From NCBI GenBank assembly GCA_004556005.1, contig SFJA01000040.1:1-15037 (forward strand): a DNA stretch of 15,037 nucleotides, read 5' to 3'. The DNA comes from Bacteroidales bacterium (GTDB lineage: Bacteria; Bacteroidota; Bacteroidia; Bacteroidales; UBA932). Below are positions 14,556 to 15,037 of this stretch, in pieces. Each line of letters starts with the position of its first letter. Positions within the stretch are counted from its first letter, which is position 1. The notes below the pieces were generated by a model that saw only the letters and a program-made list of their open reading frames with translations, was not told where the DNA came from and ran no database searches. The translations under genes and the position numbers were made by a program.

Positions 14556-15037
14556 ATGATAACCGGAAACAAGCCGCTAACGCTGCTTCTGTCCCTTCTG
14601 CTTATATGCAGCCCGGGAAAAGCGGCATCCATATTTTCCCCTCTCGTAAGAAACTGGTCCTCTGCGGATCATGGTGCGGGCAGACAGAACTGGGACATTG
14701 CCCAGGACAAGGATGGAGTCATGTATTTTGCAAACAACTCCGGTCTGCTCGAATTTGATGGATATACCTGGAATCTGATACATATGCCCGCAAGGGCTAA
14801 TGTCCGCTCGGTTGCCATTGACGCAGACGGGCGGATTTTCGTCGGGTCCTTCAGAGAATTCGGATGGTTCGAAAAGCTGGGCGACGGGAGCCTGACCTAC
14901 CATTCGATATCCGCCGCCTGCCCCGAAAAGCTGCTCAACGATGAGATTTGGGACATTATAATCGACGACGGGAAGGTTTATTTCCAATCCTTTGCGCGGA
15001 TATACGTGTATAACATAGGAAGCGGCGAGAAAGGCGG
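14556..15037 (+). CDS. Propeller-type sensor/regulator, N-terminal part (runs off window)
   Basis: The gene starts at ATG 14556 and is open to the window edge, giving 160 residues. A signal peptide (MITGNKPLTLLLSLLLICS, cut near GKAAS) is followed by beta-propeller blades. Repeats of the two-component-regulator propeller type are seen: QNWDIAQDKDGVMYFANNSG, LLEFDGYTWNLI, VRSVAIDADGRIFVGSFREF and DEIWDIIIDDGKVYF. This opening is typical of Bacteroidota proteins that continue with a Y_Y_Y domain, a transmembrane helix and either a LuxR-type DNA-binding domain or a histidine kinase. The sensor part would face the periplasm and the output part the cytoplasm. Which output domain is present cannot be seen. 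It has its own promoter and an overlapping inverted repeat. Confidence 0.8.
   Translation, partial: MITGNKPLTLLLSLLLICSPGKAASIFSPLVRNWSSADHGAGRQNWDIAQDKDGVMYFANNSGLLEFDGYTWNLIHMPARANVRSVAIDADGRIFVGSFREFGWFEKLGDGSLTYHSISAACPEKLLNDEIWDIIIDDGKVYFQSFARIYVYNIGSGEKG

Noticed and set aside
14577..14987. Minus-strand open frame (136 codons) at the right end
   Set aside because: It is a shadow of the propeller gene that starts at 14556 and runs off the window. The plus-strand frame has a signal peptide and propeller repeats.

Overview
The window looks like chromosomal DNA of a member of the Bacteroidota, most likely of the order Bacteroidales. The evidence is a TonB-receptor-type outer-membrane beta-barrel with no closing aromatic residue, a DUF5106/thioredoxin-like lipoprotein, a CpXC zinc-ribbon protein, a secreted Exo_endo_phos protein of the Bacteroidales type, and a propeller regulator of the kind common in this phylum. 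Starts mostly lack clear Shine-Dalgarno sequences, and there are matches to the Bacteroidota -7 element TAnnTTTG. The genus cannot be fixed from sequence alone. No rRNA, tRNA, CRISPR array, insertion sequence, integrase or phage gene was seen. No gene-free stretch exceeds about 100 bases.

Layout. (1) 2-670 (+): the 3' end of an outer-membrane beta-barrel protein, visibly more AT-rich than what follows. (2) 733-6092 (-): read leftward, a large secreted protein that joins an HExxH metallopeptidase-like domain, a propeller-like middle and an outer-membrane barrel; then a YeiH-type putative sulfate exporter; then a small two-helix membrane protein; then a CpXC zinc-ribbon protein. The last two are tightly linked. 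(3) 6172-12283 (+): a compact six-gene run with a DUF5106 lipoprotein, galM, thyA, folA and two tandem Na+-dependent transporters of the NSS/LeuT family. Its junctions are very short or overlapping: 3 nt, a 4-nt overlap, 25 nt, an 80-nt overlap and 6 nt. (4) 12305-13279 (-): a secreted endonuclease/exonuclease/phosphatase-fold protein. (5) 13359-14459 (+): the conserved translation-associated ATPase YchF, transcribed divergently from (4). (6) 14556 to the window end (+): the N-terminus of a propeller-type regulator or sensor, cut by the window edge and preceded by a good promoter match.

How the genes fit together. thyA and folA form a functional couple: ThyA turns 5,10-methylene-THF into dihydrofolate and FolA reduces it back. 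galM and the lipoprotein seem to share transcription with them rather than a pathway. The NSS pair probably imports amino acids or related amines with Na+. The most notable features are the peptidase-propeller-barrel fusion, the folA reading frame that runs 30 codons past the normal DHFR end into the next gene, the near-identical layout of the two NSS transporters, and inverted repeats in the leaders at 6147-6165 and 14511-14541. I did not find a convincing new defence, mobile or biosynthetic system. Most of the window is housekeeping and envelope genes.
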